A DNA stretch of 64,000 nucleotides from Cryptomeria japonica. Its lineage: Eukaryota > Streptophyta > Pinopsida > Cupressales > Cupressaceae. The stretch spans positions 1-64,000 of the forward strand of contig NW_026729201.1 in NCBI RefSeq assembly GCF_030272615.1, in the 5' to 3' direction. How positions within the stretch are numbered: the first letter of the stretch is position 1; every line of letters begins with the position of its first letter. Shown here piece by piece: positions 9,601-19,622 of this stretch. Under the pieces are notes generated by a model that saw only the letters and a program-made list of their open reading frames with translations, did not search any database and was not told where the DNA came from. The position numbers were made by a program, and so were the translations under genes.

Positions 9601-12600
9601 AATCAATTGGGCGTATGAATCCGACATCTAGTAATTTCTCCAGCTCTGCCTTGACTAATAATGCCACCTGTGGATGCATTTTTCTCAATTTCTGTTTTAC
9701 TGGTTTTGCCCCCGGTTTGACTGTTAAATGATGCATTACTAAGTCGGGGTCTAGTCCAGGCATATCAGCATAAGACCAGGCGAAGTTGACTTGTCGTGCC
9801 TTAAAGAAGCTTATGAACCTTGCTTTCTCGGCCTCTGTCAATGATTGAGCCAAAAATATGTTGTGTGGAACCTCGGCTGTACCAATGTTTGTCTTTATAG
9901 TCTCCTCTACCAACATGGATGATTTTTCCTCGTATGATGCTGGGAGAATGTCAAGCCTTCCATCTTCGGGCGCCTCAGAGAGGTTTTCACCCTCAGATAC
10001 GTCCTTTCTTTTTACTTTTTTAGAGTCAGAGAGCGCCACAGTGTGGTTTTCGCCATAAGACCCTTGTTTTGTCTTTATTTTCACATTTTTGCGACTAGAA
10101 GGCCCGACACCCTCACCAAAGTATGCCATGTTATTTAGCTCTATGGCGTATCCTGCTTTATGGTCTCCAAGAGGAAGATCATCGCGAATGCCAAGATAAT
10201 CAACAATAGCTTCGTCATTTTGAAATGTATCGATCTGTGGTGGTCCATCCTGATCCCAGTCAATGAGTTGGGGGTGAACAAGGGGAAGGTCTTTAGTGTT
10301 TTTAGAATCCGCAAGGCTAATAGTGAAGATGTGGTTATATTCAGGTATGTCAAGGTAGTCATCGAGGTCGTCAATGGCACTCTCCTCGTCAGTGTCGATC
10401 GTGAGTGAGTCCAAATTATCATCACTAGTAGCACCCTCAGGGACAGGTGTCCTCATCCTATGTGATCCTGACCTAGGGCCCTGAAACGAAGCTTGTGTGG
10501 GATCCTTATGGGTCGGTTCTTGACCAACTCTGAATTTCTTGTAAAACTCCTCCTCCTCTGTAGGTTCATCTGGCTCTCTAAATGTCTCATTAAGTTCATA
10601 ATCGCTGGAGGATTTGTCTGAACCCCATTCCCACTCATTGGAGTCTGTGGAATAATTATCCTCTTGTTGAACTTCAGCCACTTTGACTTGCCATATCTGT
10701 TTTGTTTTCTTGTGTTGAATCTTGGGGTTTAGAAAACCAAGCCCCTTAGAGCGTTCCCTTCTTGTAGCTAGCTCAGGTTGTAGAGGCTCCATGACACCTT
10801 CTTTGCGTAGTCCGAGAGGACTTTTTCCATCATACCCGAATCTCTGCAGAATTTTGAAACCTTTACCATAGTTTTCACAGGGTATTATAATTTGATCATG
10901 TGTATCATCTTCAGCGTCCTTATATAGCATTTTATATAAACTTTCTTCCTCTAGTTCGCCCCATTTTTGAAAGACGGTAGGATCCCATTTGAGGAGCATG
11001 ATGGAGATTTGCTTATTTGGATGTGGTCGCCCATATTCCTTGGGGGAGTTCATGACTTGTCGTAAGAACATTGTTTGATTCAGAGTGTATTCTCCCATGC
11101 CTTTGTCTTGAAACTTGGCTCTAAGTTCACCTTGTTTGGATGTCGAGGGCTTTAATGACTCAGGATCAATATATGCTGAAGAAGGAGTAGCCTCACGATT
11201 GCTGGGAATGATAACCTCAGTATGTGATCTCAAGTTATTGCAATATATGAATGGATTTGGATCACCATTGACCGTTACCTCGACTCCATTATGAGGAAAT
11301 TTTATGCACTGATGGTATGTTGATGGGACCGCTCTCATTTCATGAATCCATGGACGTCCTAGCAATATGTTATACGTGAGGTCTAGATCCAGGACTTGAC
11401 AAATCACGTCCTTTGTTACTGGCCCTATTCTGAGTGGTAAGATGACCGTGCCCTTGGACGAGCGCTCTTCATCATCATAAGCCTTAATAGTGATTTGGTT
11501 TGTAGCATTCACAGCTTTGTCAGAATATCCCAATTGTCTGATGGTGCTCAATGTACAAATATTAAGACCTGCTCCTCCATCTATCAGGACTCGTTTTATT
11601 CGGTGTTTATGTATGAAAGCTTCAATATGTAGAGGTGCATTGTGAGGTTGACTTATGGAGGCGTCATCGGCTTCTGTAAATGTGAGGGAGTGTGGAACGG
11701 ATAGGTATCCCACCATGGCTTGAAACTGATCCACGTTTAGATCCGTAGGGACAGCAGTATCTCTCAAGGTTTTGTCAAGGACAGCTTTATGTGCAGGAGA
11801 TATACGTAAGAGCTCAAGAATAGAGATGAGTGCGGGTGTTTTCCCTAATTGCTCTACAAGATCGTACTCAGGCTTAGTTGACGGAAGATTGGTATTCTTA
11901 GAAGAGGTTCCTGGCAATGTGATCTTACCTCGACGAGTTGTAACATGACATTCAGAGGTAGCTTCGGATGAAGATCCCACACCTTTTAGGACAATTTTAG
12001 GTCGCTGAGGAGGATTCTCAGGATTTTTATTTTTGATAGTAATGGTAGAAATATGATTGTCCATTGAGATGTGGTTAATAGTGGAATCATAATTGTAAGA
12101 TGTTCTGGTGTAATTGGCTTGATCATCTGTGACTTTGCCTTTTCCCTTGTCATGTTTTGGGAATGGTTCCTTAAACACCTCATGCTCTTGGTTAGATGAA
12201 TGTCCCTCAATCTCAATATCTCCTCTGTCAATGAGATCTTGTACAATGTTTTTCAATCGATGGCAATTACTTGTCTTGTGACCCTTGCTCTTATGAAATT
12301 CACAATATTCATCATCATTCCACCAATTCGGTTTTACCTTTGGTTCATATGGAGGAAAATCTGGGACCGTGATCACTTTGTTTGCTACAAGCTTTTTGAA
12401 TACTGATTCAAGTGGTTCTCCCAATGGAGTGTACTTCCTTCGTGGTTTGGAAGCTGTTTGATTGTTCACTTGATTGTTGGTAGAATTTGATCCAGAAAAG
12501 ATGAACTTTGGTCTCACTGTGTTAGCATCCACAACACCATCATTAACTGTGTTCTTGTTCTTGTTCCAAAACTTTGGTTTGTCTTTTCCCTTAAAGTCCT

Positions 12601-14101
12601 CTTTGTTTTCTCTGAATAGTTTGATAACTCCTTGTTCAATTAAGACTCTTTCCGTTGCTAGGCCCTTTTCAATGACATCCTTGAATGTAGACAAACAAGC
12701 TTTTCTGAGATCATAACCAATAGCCTTGTTAACATTTTGTGTGAACATTTCCACCATTTGTTTTTGCGGGATTTCACAAGAGCATCTGCTAGCTAAGTTC
12801 CTCCATCTTTGCAAAAATGACGCAAAAGATTCTCCTTCTTTTTGTTTCGTATTGCACAAGGTAGTAACTGAGACATCTGTTTCAATGTTGTAAGAGAAAT
12901 GTTGAATGAATGCCTCTGCCAAGTCACCCCATGACTTAATACCAGGAGGTAATTGAGAAAACCATTCCATCGCTTGATCTCCTAAGCTCTGTGGGAACAA
13001 CCTCATTAAGTATGTTTCTTCTGCCGCTACCTCAATGCAAGCTGTGAAGAATTGTCTTATGTGTGCCTTGGGATCTCCTCTCCCTCTATATTTGTCAAAT
13101 TTCGGTGTTGCAAAGTGCGGAGGAAACGGAGGCATGGGAATGCTCTTATCAAAGGGATAAGGGCATATATCTCTCATAGTATATGTGGGTTTTGATGTGC
13201 CCATGTCTTCCACTTTCTTTTGTAGATCTCTAATTTGTTGCTCCAAATTATTTTTGGGAGGAGATGGATTTCTTGTAGCATATCCCATGTTTGAAACACC
13301 CATTTGAGGAGGAGCTTGTTGCATGTATGGATGATACTGATCGTAGACATGTCCATATGGAGGTCTATATTGTTGCGACATGTATGGAGCACTTGGCATA
13401 ATTTCTTGTTGAGGAACCCCATATCTGTTTTGTGTGTATAAACCATATTCAATGGGCCTTTCATTTTCCATTGTGTTGCCCCCAATTTTGGCATGAGGTC
13501 TTCTTGTGTCAAAATTTTGAGGAAGTCCTTGAGTATCCATTTGTCTTGGTTGACCTATATCTTGAGCATGTGTTTGAACATAAGGCCTCCATGATGGTCT
13601 TTGAGTGTAAGTATCGTGCATTTGAGCTTGTGTATGTGGGATTGCTGGTTTCTGAAGCAAAACTGATGGTGACTCCGGCATCATATTATTTGGTCCTCCA
13701 CTATTTGGTTGAGTTTGTTGTGAAGGTCTACTTTCCATAAGTTGAGATAAGTCAAAATCATGTGGTATCTTAGCTCCACTTTGTGCCATCATGTTTAGAA
13801 AGTATTGACGATCTCTCCTCATTATCTCTTCAACCAATCTATTGAATTGAGGATCCATTATAGATTCTTGTATGTCTGCTGATAGTATTGAAGAATTGTC
13901 CACATTATCATTGTGTGTAGCGTTGTGTATAGCGTTTGCGCTTTCCATATTTGGATTGTGTCTATAAACATTCATGTCTGGTAATGTAGTGTGCTCAGGA
14001 TTGTAGAAGACATCATTGTCATACTCATAAGAACTCATGTTTACGGGTCCTTGAGCTTCTTTAGCTTTTCTCCTAGATTTTTGAAGACGGGTTTCAACCA
14101 T
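6623..14101 (-). CDS. Gag-pol polyprotein of the Tat-type Gypsy element
   Basis: A single open frame of 2492 codons. Parts in order are a Gln/Asn/Pro-rich N-terminus, Retrotrans_gag (about residues 330-500), a CX2HX4HX4C zinc knuckle (about 610), a retropepsin-like aspartic protease with a DGGAG motif (about 850), reverse transcriptase with YVDD (about 1620), RNase H (about 1770), a second plant-type RNase H starting near LYFDGSYTQHGAG (about 1915), an HHCC zinc finger and the integrase core (about 2140-2310), and a C-terminal tail. Order and the doubled RNase H place it in the Tat lineage. There is no intron between protease and RT as described for Ogre. The product would form the particle, copy the RNA and integrate the DNA. 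It looks whole. Confidence 0.93.
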   Translation of the reverse strand: MVETRLQKSRRKAKEAQGPVNMSSYEYDNDVFYNPEHTTLPDMNVYRHNPNMESANAIHNATHNDNVDNSSILSADIQESIMDPQFNRLVEEIMRRDRQYFLNMMAQSGAKIPHDFDLSQLMESRPSQQTQPNSGGPNNMMPESPSVLLQKPAIPHTQAQMHDTYTQRPSWRPYVQTHAQDIGQPRQMDTQGLPQNFDTRRPHAKIGGNTMENERPIEYGLYTQNRYGVPQQEIMPSAPYMSQQYRPPYGHVYDQYHPYMQQAPPQMGVSNMGYATRNPSPPKNNLEQQIRDLQKKVEDMGTSKPTYTMRDICPYPFDKSIPMPPFPPHFATPKFDKYRGRGDPKAHIRQFFTACIEVAAEETYLMRLFPQSLGDQAMEWFSQLPPGIKSWGDLAEAFIQHFSYNIETDVSVTTLCNTKQKEGESFASFLQRWRNLASRCSCEIPQKQMVEMFTQNVNKAIGYDLRKACLSTFKDVIEKGLATERVLIEQGVIKLFRENKEDFKGKDKPKFWNKNKNTVNDGVVDANTVRPKFIFSGSNSTNNQVNNQTASKPRRKYTPLGEPLESVFKKLVANKVITVPDFPPYEPKVKPNWWNDDEYCEFHKSKGHKTSNCHRLKNIVQDLIDRGDIEIEGHSSNQEHEVFKEPFPKHDKGKGKVTDDQANYTRTSYNYDSTINHISMDNHISTITIKNKNPENPPQRPKIVLKGVGSSSEATSECHVTTRRGKITLPGTSSKNTNLPSTKPEYDLVEQLGKTPALISILELLRISPAHKAVLDKTLRDTAVPTDLNVDQFQAMVGYLSVPHSLTFTEADDASISQPHNAPLHIEAFIHKHRIKRVLIDGGAGLNICTLSTIRQLGYSDKAVNATNQITIKAYDDEERSSKGTVILPLRIGPVTKDVICQVLDLDLTYNILLGRPWIHEMRAVPSTYHQCIKFPHNGVEVTVNGDPNPFIYCNNLRSHTEVIIPSNREATPSSAYIDPESLKPSTSKQGELRAKFQDKGMGEYTLNQTMFLRQVMNSPKEYGRPHPNKQISIMLLKWDPTVFQKWGELEEESLYKMLYKDAEDDTHDQIIIPCENYGKGFKILQRFGYDGKSPLGLRKEGVMEPLQPELATRRERSKGLGFLNPKIQHKKTKQIWQVKVAEVQQEDNYSTDSNEWEWGSDKSSSDYELNETFREPDEPTEEEEFYKKFRVGQEPTHKDPTQASFQGPRSGSHRMRTPVPEGATSDDNLDSLTIDTDEESAIDDLDDYLDIPEYNHIFTISLADSKNTKDLPLVHPQLIDWDQDGPPQIDTFQNDEAIVDYLGIRDDLPLGDHKAGYAIELNNMAYFGEGVGPSSRKNVKIKTKQGSYGENHTVALSDSKKVKRKDVSEGENLSEAPEDGRLDILPASYEEKSSMLVEETIKTNIGTAEVPHNIFLAQSLTEAEKARFISFFKARQVNFAWSYADMPGLDPDLVMHHLTVKPGAKPVKQKLRKMHPQVALLVKAELEKLLDVGFIRPIDYPEWISNLVPVSKPDRSIRICTDFRDINKACPKDDFPLPNIDLIVDLTAGHEMLSLMDGFSGYNQIRIAPEDQHKTSFTCPWGTFCWNVMPFGLKNAGATYQRAMTTIFHDLMHVKVEDYVDDLLVKSIDRNTHLDILSVAFDRLEKYKVRLNPKKCVFGVTSGKLLGFIVSKRGIEADPAKVKAILDMPPPKNISQLRSLQGRLQSIRRFIAQLADKCNPFQHLLHKNIKFKWDENCQQAFQALKDYLLNPPVLMPPIPNQPLLLYISATPTALGALLAQQIPDGKEKAVYYISRTLVGYELNYTQIERACLAVVFASQKLRHYMLTHKTKLIARIDPLKYLLNKATLTGRLAKWVMILSEFDIEYVDRKAIKGQAIADQLADAPMIDDVPLQSEFPDESILTISPAKPWQLYFDGSYTQHGAGAGILFITPQGDSIPKSYRLSFPCTNNIAEYEALTTGLRIAVQWKIQELRVFGDSQLVIRQATDDYQTKDEKLMPYKQLVDDLKQHFAKIEFEQIPREQNRAADAMATIASLIDLPQNETYYEFLVDNLLIPSYEITLTEMICVVGPESQLYGSIFTYLRDNILPPDLSNNQRRTFIRQSSRYVILADILYRRGLDGTLLRCLESDEAQIALREVHEGICGPHTSGPTLAKKLIRTGYYWPTMEKDAYQFVKKCKQCQIHGDLIHAPAQELQPLASPWPFCQWGLDLIGKIHPPSSNGHKFIITATEYFTKWIEAVPLTQVTGKQIATFILNYIICRYGIPTSIITDNGRPFKNQDVHELCERFHISHRFSTPYYPQGNGQAEASNKTILKILKKTVDDAGRNWHVQLNPALWAYRTSVRTPTGATPYSLVYGAEAILPIEVELPSLRVSLRNIINDEDYRVSRLQELELLEERRHTAFNHLKAYQQRMSRSYNHKVKPRTFEVGDLVLRENPKNQQDREKKGKFEPNWLGPYIITAAYGSGVYQLSTTEGESLEDPINSMHLRRFYT

Positions 14102-14591
14102 GAACTAGGTGTTAGACCAATATGTGAGAGATTTAGACGAAAATGACAAGGGTATGTAAGACCAAGAGTTGTATGGAGTGTAAATGAATCTGAAGTTTAC
14201 TTGCAATGTCCAAAGTGTAAGACCAAGTATGTATGTTGTAGAGTAGGTGTGACTTCCAAAGAGAGGATAGTTTCTCTTGATGAGGTAAGCTGACCTTGAC
14301 TCTAAGTAAGACCAAATGAGACCCAAAGGTAAGAAACCTTGATGAGGGATCACTTAGCAAAGTGTTGTAGTATGTAGTGTGTTGACAAAGTATAGTGAGG
14401 ACAAGCAAGTGACTCTTTGACTCAAGTTTAGACAAGTATGACTGTAAAATGAGGTATGAAGCAATGGTGGACTGTGTAAGACCTTAGAACAGGCTGAATG
14501 CTAGATGAACCTGAAGAGATAACCTAGGAAGCTCAAGTGTGCCGAAACTGATTTCTTTGTTTGCTTGACTGTTAAACTTTTTTCAAATCCT

Positions 14592-14880
14592 GACACAGAC
14601 GCCTCTGTATACTTCACAGACGCGGTTTTAAGACACAGACGCTATTCTGTTTGATACAAACGTGATTCTGAGATTTCCTGTTGATGTTTGCTAAGACTGA
14701 CAGATTTTTGCAATTGTGGACACAGACGCGCCTGTATACTTCACAGACGCTATTTCCAGACACAGACGTGTCTCTGTTCGACACAGACGCTGATAAAAAA
14801 CACAGACGCTATTCTGTACTTCACAGACGCGTTTATCAGACACAGACGCGGTTTTAACAGACACAGACGCGTTTCTGTAA
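14592..14880 (-). repeat. GCGTCTGTG cluster A in the gag-pol leader
   Basis: About eleven copies of CACAGACGC on the plus strand (GCGTCTGTG in the gag-pol transcript), often joined by CTGTATACTT-like or TTTTAAGA-like spacers. It lies about 0.5-0.8 kb before the gag start. Confidence 0.9.
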
Positions 14881-16093
14881 CCTTAGTGCAATCTTTCCTA
14901 TCTGTGAATTTGTTTTGCTGTGACCAAATCTGATTTTTCGACTGTTTTTCGTGACAAGAGGACACAGTGTTGATGACCCAATGTTTGCAGCCTGTTTAGA
15001 CTCCAAAAAGTGTGTTGTTTGATGTAAAAAGTTTTTGCATACACTTGAAGACACAAAAGACACAATGTTTTGCTGTTTTGTCTTGATTGTTTGAGTGTTT
15101 ATCATAAGTCAAGCACAATTCTTATGGCTGGCCAGGACAATAATTGTTGATCCCACATGGGGTTTTACCCCCGAGGCTACGCTATTCAGAGCGGATACTT
15201 AGATGCTTGACCTCACTGGCTCCACCCTCGGCACTCACTTCTCGGGTCAGCCAAGCATCAGTCCCCATGAAAACTCCCCATGGCGAACTTTGTATCTCTA
15301 CTAAGAACCGTATGTGTGTGGGCCGCTACCAGAGGTCCGACCTCCTGCCTCAACAACTAGAAGGATTTGGGCATCTAAAACAATGAGGTACTAGTAAGGG
15401 CATCCGCTCGTGTGGCCATACATGCGGCACTTTCAGCTCTGTAAATACAGAAGGCTCCCAGCCGGTAGGGGTTACGCCCTACAAATGATCAAATAAATTT
15501 GATCAAACGGGTTTATGGGGAGACATAGTGTCGGTATGAACTAATCAGCACACGTTATTCATAGTTTTCACCATGAATACATTTGATTATAGTGGTTTGG
15601 ATGAGGTGGGTTTTCCTCGCTACCACTTGGGTCGTTCTCTTCTCACTAGTAGTCCTAATGACCACACGGGAAGACAGGCCCTCTAAAGAATAAACACAAA
15701 GAGCCTATTGCTCAAGACACAAAAGACAATGGTTCAATTTTAGTGCACCAATCGAAGTGTTTGCTAAGCTATGAAGACAAGGCACACAAATAAAATTACA
15801 AAACCCTAGCTAAGGCCCTGCAACAAAATTGTTAGTAGTTTGGGTTGTTTCAAATGATAACCCCTTCCTGCAAACACACAAGTTAGGTAAATTTTAAGAA
15901 AAACCCAAAAAGACTTTGTGAAAAGGGGCCTTCAACAAAAACGTATTTGCCTCCAAAGCAAGCTGCACAAACCAGGTTAGCTAGATCTGCAAAGGTTAGC
16001 CAAAAATAAACCAGATCTGAAAACCCTAAGTACAAAATCCGAAAAGCCGAATCGAAAAACTTGAAAAAAAAAAATTTGCAAAAAAAACAGAAT

Positions 16094-16370
16094 GCACAGA
16101 CGCTGTTATACCAGACACAGACGCGTCTGTCAGACACAGACGCGGTTCTGTGATTTGCAGACGTGATTTCAGAACACAGACGCCTCTATATTCTGCAGAC
16201 GCGATCGTATGGTTCACAGACGCGATTCGGGATCACAGACGCGATTCGGGATCACAGACGCGACTTTCGGAAACCTGCAAAAATAGAAAATGACAGAAAC
16301 ACAGACGCGATAAAAGATGTCACAGACGCCTCTGAAATACAAAAACGCGATCCGAACACTCGCAGACGCG
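16094..16370 (-). repeat. GCGTCTGTG cluster B in the gag-pol leader
   Basis: About ten copies of CACAGACGC or close variants on the plus strand, including a 14-bp perfect palindrome ACAGACGCGTCTGT and two identical adjacent GATTCGGGATCACAGACGC units. It lies 90-370 bases inside the primer-binding site. Confidence 0.9.
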
Positions 16371-16461
16371 AAAAAAACCTAAAATGTCGTCGAAATCGTC
16401 CGATCTGCAACTTCAAAAATGCAAAATCTGCAACAAAATGTTAAATGCAAAGGGACAAGAG

Positions 16462-16480
16462 TCCCACCGGGCGTGCCAAA
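16462..16480 (-). other. Primer-binding site of the Gypsy element
   Basis: Next to the 5' LTR the minus strand reads TTTGGCACGCCCGGTGGGAC. Its complement ends in CCA, as expected for pairing with a tRNA 3' end. I could not assign the tRNA with certainty. Confidence 0.8.
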
Positions 16481-16481
16481 A

Positions 16482-17261
16482 TGTATATGGTGAAAATGGA
16501 TAGCAATAAACAACAATATTGAAAGACTAAAATGGATTCAACCACCAAACCCTAGCCTAACAATGAACAAAGATCCACCATAACATATGAAGATAACCTA
16601 AGACAATGCAAAATAACTCAATAAATCACAAAGATTATACCATCACATGTCCACTAGGGTTTTTGATCTCCATTCTTCCTATCTCCATTGATCTTGTTTG
16701 ATATGCTCGCTCTCAGATTTTTGTATGCACAAGAGCTCAACAAAGAACGGAATGTGGTTGCAAGTAGGATCGTAGTGTAGCCAAGTCCTCCAAAATCAGT
16801 CATTAGGGTTCTTTGGTAATGAAGAAAGCATCTCCTTAAATAGAAGACACAATAGAAAATGGAGGGTTAAGATTGAGAGGTGTAAAAAGAGAGGTCGGCT
16901 AGGATTAGAGGGTAGGTATAAGAAATACCAAAATAATGAAAGGGGTAGGTAGTGTAGGAAATAAGAGATGAATGACATGTGTCATGTGTAGAAAAGGTTA
17001 ATGAATTAATTAAATAAATAAAGATTTATTTAATTAATAGAAGAAGTAGGGCAATTAAATAAATAAAATATTTATTTAATTTAGGAAAGGGATAATTTAA
17101 ATAAATAAATGTATTTATTTAAATGAGAAATAAGGCTAGAAGAAGATAAATGAATTAATTAAATAAATAAAGATTTATTTAATTAATAGAAGAATTAAGC
17201 TTAGATAATTAAATAAATAAAATATTTATTTAATTAGACATGACAATTTTAGGTGTCTACA
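16482..17261 (-). repeat. Gypsy 5' LTR (right copy)
   Basis: Same length (780 bp) and, by eye, the same sequence as the left LTR except for one base. On the minus strand this is the upstream LTR that would drive the gag-pol transcript; the TATA-like CTATTTAAG lies near 16835-16845. Confidence 0.95.
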
Positions 17262-17266
17262 ATCAT
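17262..17266. repeat. Target-site duplication (right), ATCAT
   Basis: Matches 962-966 exactly. It shows that the two LTRs belong to one insertion event rather than to a recombinant. Confidence 0.9.
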
Positions 17267-17505
17267 AAATATAATTATTTGATCTATTGCACCATGAATT
17301 AGATATAGGAGTTTATTGTCTCTCTTTACATTTTGTTTACACTCCCATTTTTGTTGAACATTTAATGCATTAATCACATTTATATCTACTATTTTTAGAT
17401 ACCATTACTATACGATTCCTTAAATCTTTAAATTTGAGTAGGATTTATATCTTGGTACATTAATATGTAATCATCTCCTTCAAATAAAACACATTTCACA
17501 TACAC
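17262..17505 (-). mobile_element. Old Copia-type gag fragment (5' part)
   Basis: The minus strand encodes the N-terminal side of the same Copia gag seen at 700-966 (residues such as ECKQNVKRDNKLLYLIHGAI). Its reading stops being recognisable near 17500, where LINE sequence begins. Fossil remnant, split by the Gypsy element. Confidence 0.65.
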
Positions 17506-17849
17506 TTTAGAGAAAAACAAAAACAAGAAGGATGGTTGGCTCTACAACGAAGGACGAATGAACAGTCCTTGGAAGTAGGTTCGCTCTCTGTCTGAGGGCT
17601 TCCAGACATATCGAGAGGCCCCCACATTCAATTTCCATCGTGTCACCATTAATGGAGAAAAATAAAGTCGGGGTAGGCAATAAACCCAATGCATGTACCG
17701 CAAAAGGGAGGAAAAATTATCAGAACATCGCCGAAGGGAAGAAATCATTTTGGTAGGCTCTCGAAGGGCACTCCACCATATTTTTGGAGGATGCAAGGTT
17801 TGAGTCAGAGTCTTCCCAGGATGCAACCATAAACTAGACCCGCGAAGAA

Positions 17850-19622
17850 GGTGAGGTTGCCTCGGTACCTAAAGTTGTCATTAAACCTAATGCTTCCATG
17901 GTAGAATGTATTTCTAAGGAAATAACTTGACTTAGGGATTTTGCAATTTTTTTAGCAACCCTTGATGTAGATAGAATGTTGTCTAGACAGTATCTGAATA
18001 GGTGGTTTCAAGATGTTTGGTTTTCAAAAATTGGCATCCATTTTTAGTTTTGTAGAATGTTGCAAAAAGGATTGTTTCTTATTTTTTTTAATGATAAAGA
18101 AACCCAAAAGAAAGTGTTAGAAAAACAATTCTGGAATGTTGGAAATTCTTGTTTTAGGGCTATCCCTTGGAATCCCATTGCATGTAAGGAGGAAATCATG
18201 GCATTGTCTAACCCTAAATGGGTTATTATTAAAAACATACCACCCTTTTTATGGAACTGTATATCCAAATTTATTGAACCCCTAGGTAAGGTAATCAAAA
18301 TTGATACCTCTACTACCCTACTACCCCATATGGATGTGAGAGTGCTTATCGCCCTCAACCCTGGCTCAGCTCTTCCCTCTATAATTGATATATGCATAGA
18401 AAGTCAACTATTCTCTTGTCCTTTAGAGTATTTGGGAGGATTAATGCTTGTCATAAGTGCAGGAGAAGTGGACACTTCCTTAAAAATTGCCCTCTATTAG
18501 CAGGAAAGAATATCACTCAATCCAAGAACACTTCTGCTCGACACTCTAAACAATCTGCCTCCGAGGCCCTCTCAAACCCTAAACAAAATGACTCTACTCC
18601 TCTCCCAATACACACTGAACACCCAACTTCCGCCCTTCCATCCACTCTCAAATTAACCTTACCAATCTGCCACCCCCACCTACCACTGATCCCCCACCGA
18701 CTAGCCACCAACCTCAAGGCTACTCTAGCCCACCTAGTGCTCCTCCCTCGATAGTTGATTCTTTGGCCAAATATCAGAAGGCCATAAAAGAGGCCAACTT
18801 GGCCAACATTACCCCTAGCTCTATGGAACCTGAAATGGTTAGTTTCCCCACTAAACTTGGTGGACCCAGGACCCAAAATGCTCAGCAAATTGTCCTTGAA
18901 AAGTTGAAAACTATTGCAGAATTTAGAAGACAACTTGAAGAGTCTTTAAGCATTCAGAAAAAAGAAATTGAAGCCAGTACCATGCCCTTCCTCCATGACT
19001 TGATTAAAGGGGAGTATGGTGGCCTTCAGGATACCACCAATGCCATATGCACTAAAAATCTAGGGGTTGAATGTAGGGGCAATTGGGACATCCTTGGGGA
19101 AACAAACACCACTCCCACTACTGCTGATTCAAATACTTCCTTGGAGGCCATGGTTGAGGGGGAGGAAACACACAACTCTACTACACCCCTTGAATTAGCA
19201 TCAGGTGACATTGATGGGGTTTTGGGGCTAACCACCCCCCCTCTGACCAAGCCATTGAGGATGGTCATGGACCTGGACTCTATGGGGAACTAGACGAAGG
19301 TGAGGTTAACAACAATGGTGGGGAAAAGCCATTCTCCCCAGACCTTAGAGTCTTTGACTTTGGGTCTTATAATGGAGAAGGGGACTTAACAGGGATTAAA
19401 TCCAAGAAAAAAAGAAGGAAAAGATCCCCTAAAGTATCCAAAGAGGTGGCAATTAGGAAGGAATCAATGGGACCTGAACAACTCTCTGAACTAAGGAAAA
19501 GAAGAGGTAGACCACTCTCAACAATGGCCTTTGATGCCAGTCACCTCTTTAATCCTGAGGAATGGTCCAAATGCTTTGAGGGGTTCAAGTCCCCGATAGA
19601 TACTACTGAACAATCCTCCTAA
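17850..19622 (+). pseudogene. LINE ORF1 (DUF4283 / CCHC gag-like protein), frameshifted
   Basis: The first part (to about 18440) carries a DUF4283-type segment with FLIFFNDKETQKKVLEKQFW and NPKWVIIKNIPPFLWN. A shift of frame near 18400-18440 leads into a zinc knuckle CHKCRRSGHFLKNC (about 18442-18480) and a Ser/Pro-rich stretch. A third segment (18763-19293) continues with a helical region and changes frame again near 19265, running to the stop at 19620-19622. The last segment is basic (KSKKKRRKRSPK), consistent with nucleic-acid binding. The protein would coat LINE RNA. At least two frameshifts and stops upstream of 18057 make it non-functional. Confidence 0.75.

Larger units (their letters stand above)
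14102..16461 (-). other. Gag-pol leader (5' untranslated region) of the Gypsy element
   Basis: About 2.4 kb between the primer-binding site and the gag start. It contains two clusters of GCGTCTGTG in transcript sense (16370-16094 and 14880-14592). Between them is a moderately GC-rich block (15120-15700) with no coding frame of note. Long leaders are usual in Tat elements; packaging signals are expected here but cannot be pinpointed. Confidence 0.75.
967..17261 (-). mobile_element. Complete Ty3/Gypsy Tat-lineage LTR retrotransposon with antisense PMD gene
   Basis: A 16.3-kb element read on the minus strand. It is bounded by two 780-bp LTRs beginning TG and ending CA and by a 5-bp target duplication. 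Parts in element order are the 5' LTR (16482-17261), primer-binding site, a leader of about 2.4 kb, one gag-protease-RT-RNase H-second RNase H-integrase frame (14101-6623), a 1.7-kb spacer, an opposing PMD gene (2092-4933), the polypurine tract and the 3' LTR (967-1746). The second, plant-type RNase H after RT-RNase H points to the Tat lineage. It looks whole. By eye the LTRs differ at a single position, so insertion was recent, probably well under a million years at commonly used plant rates. It landed in an older Copia gag. Confidence 0.93.
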
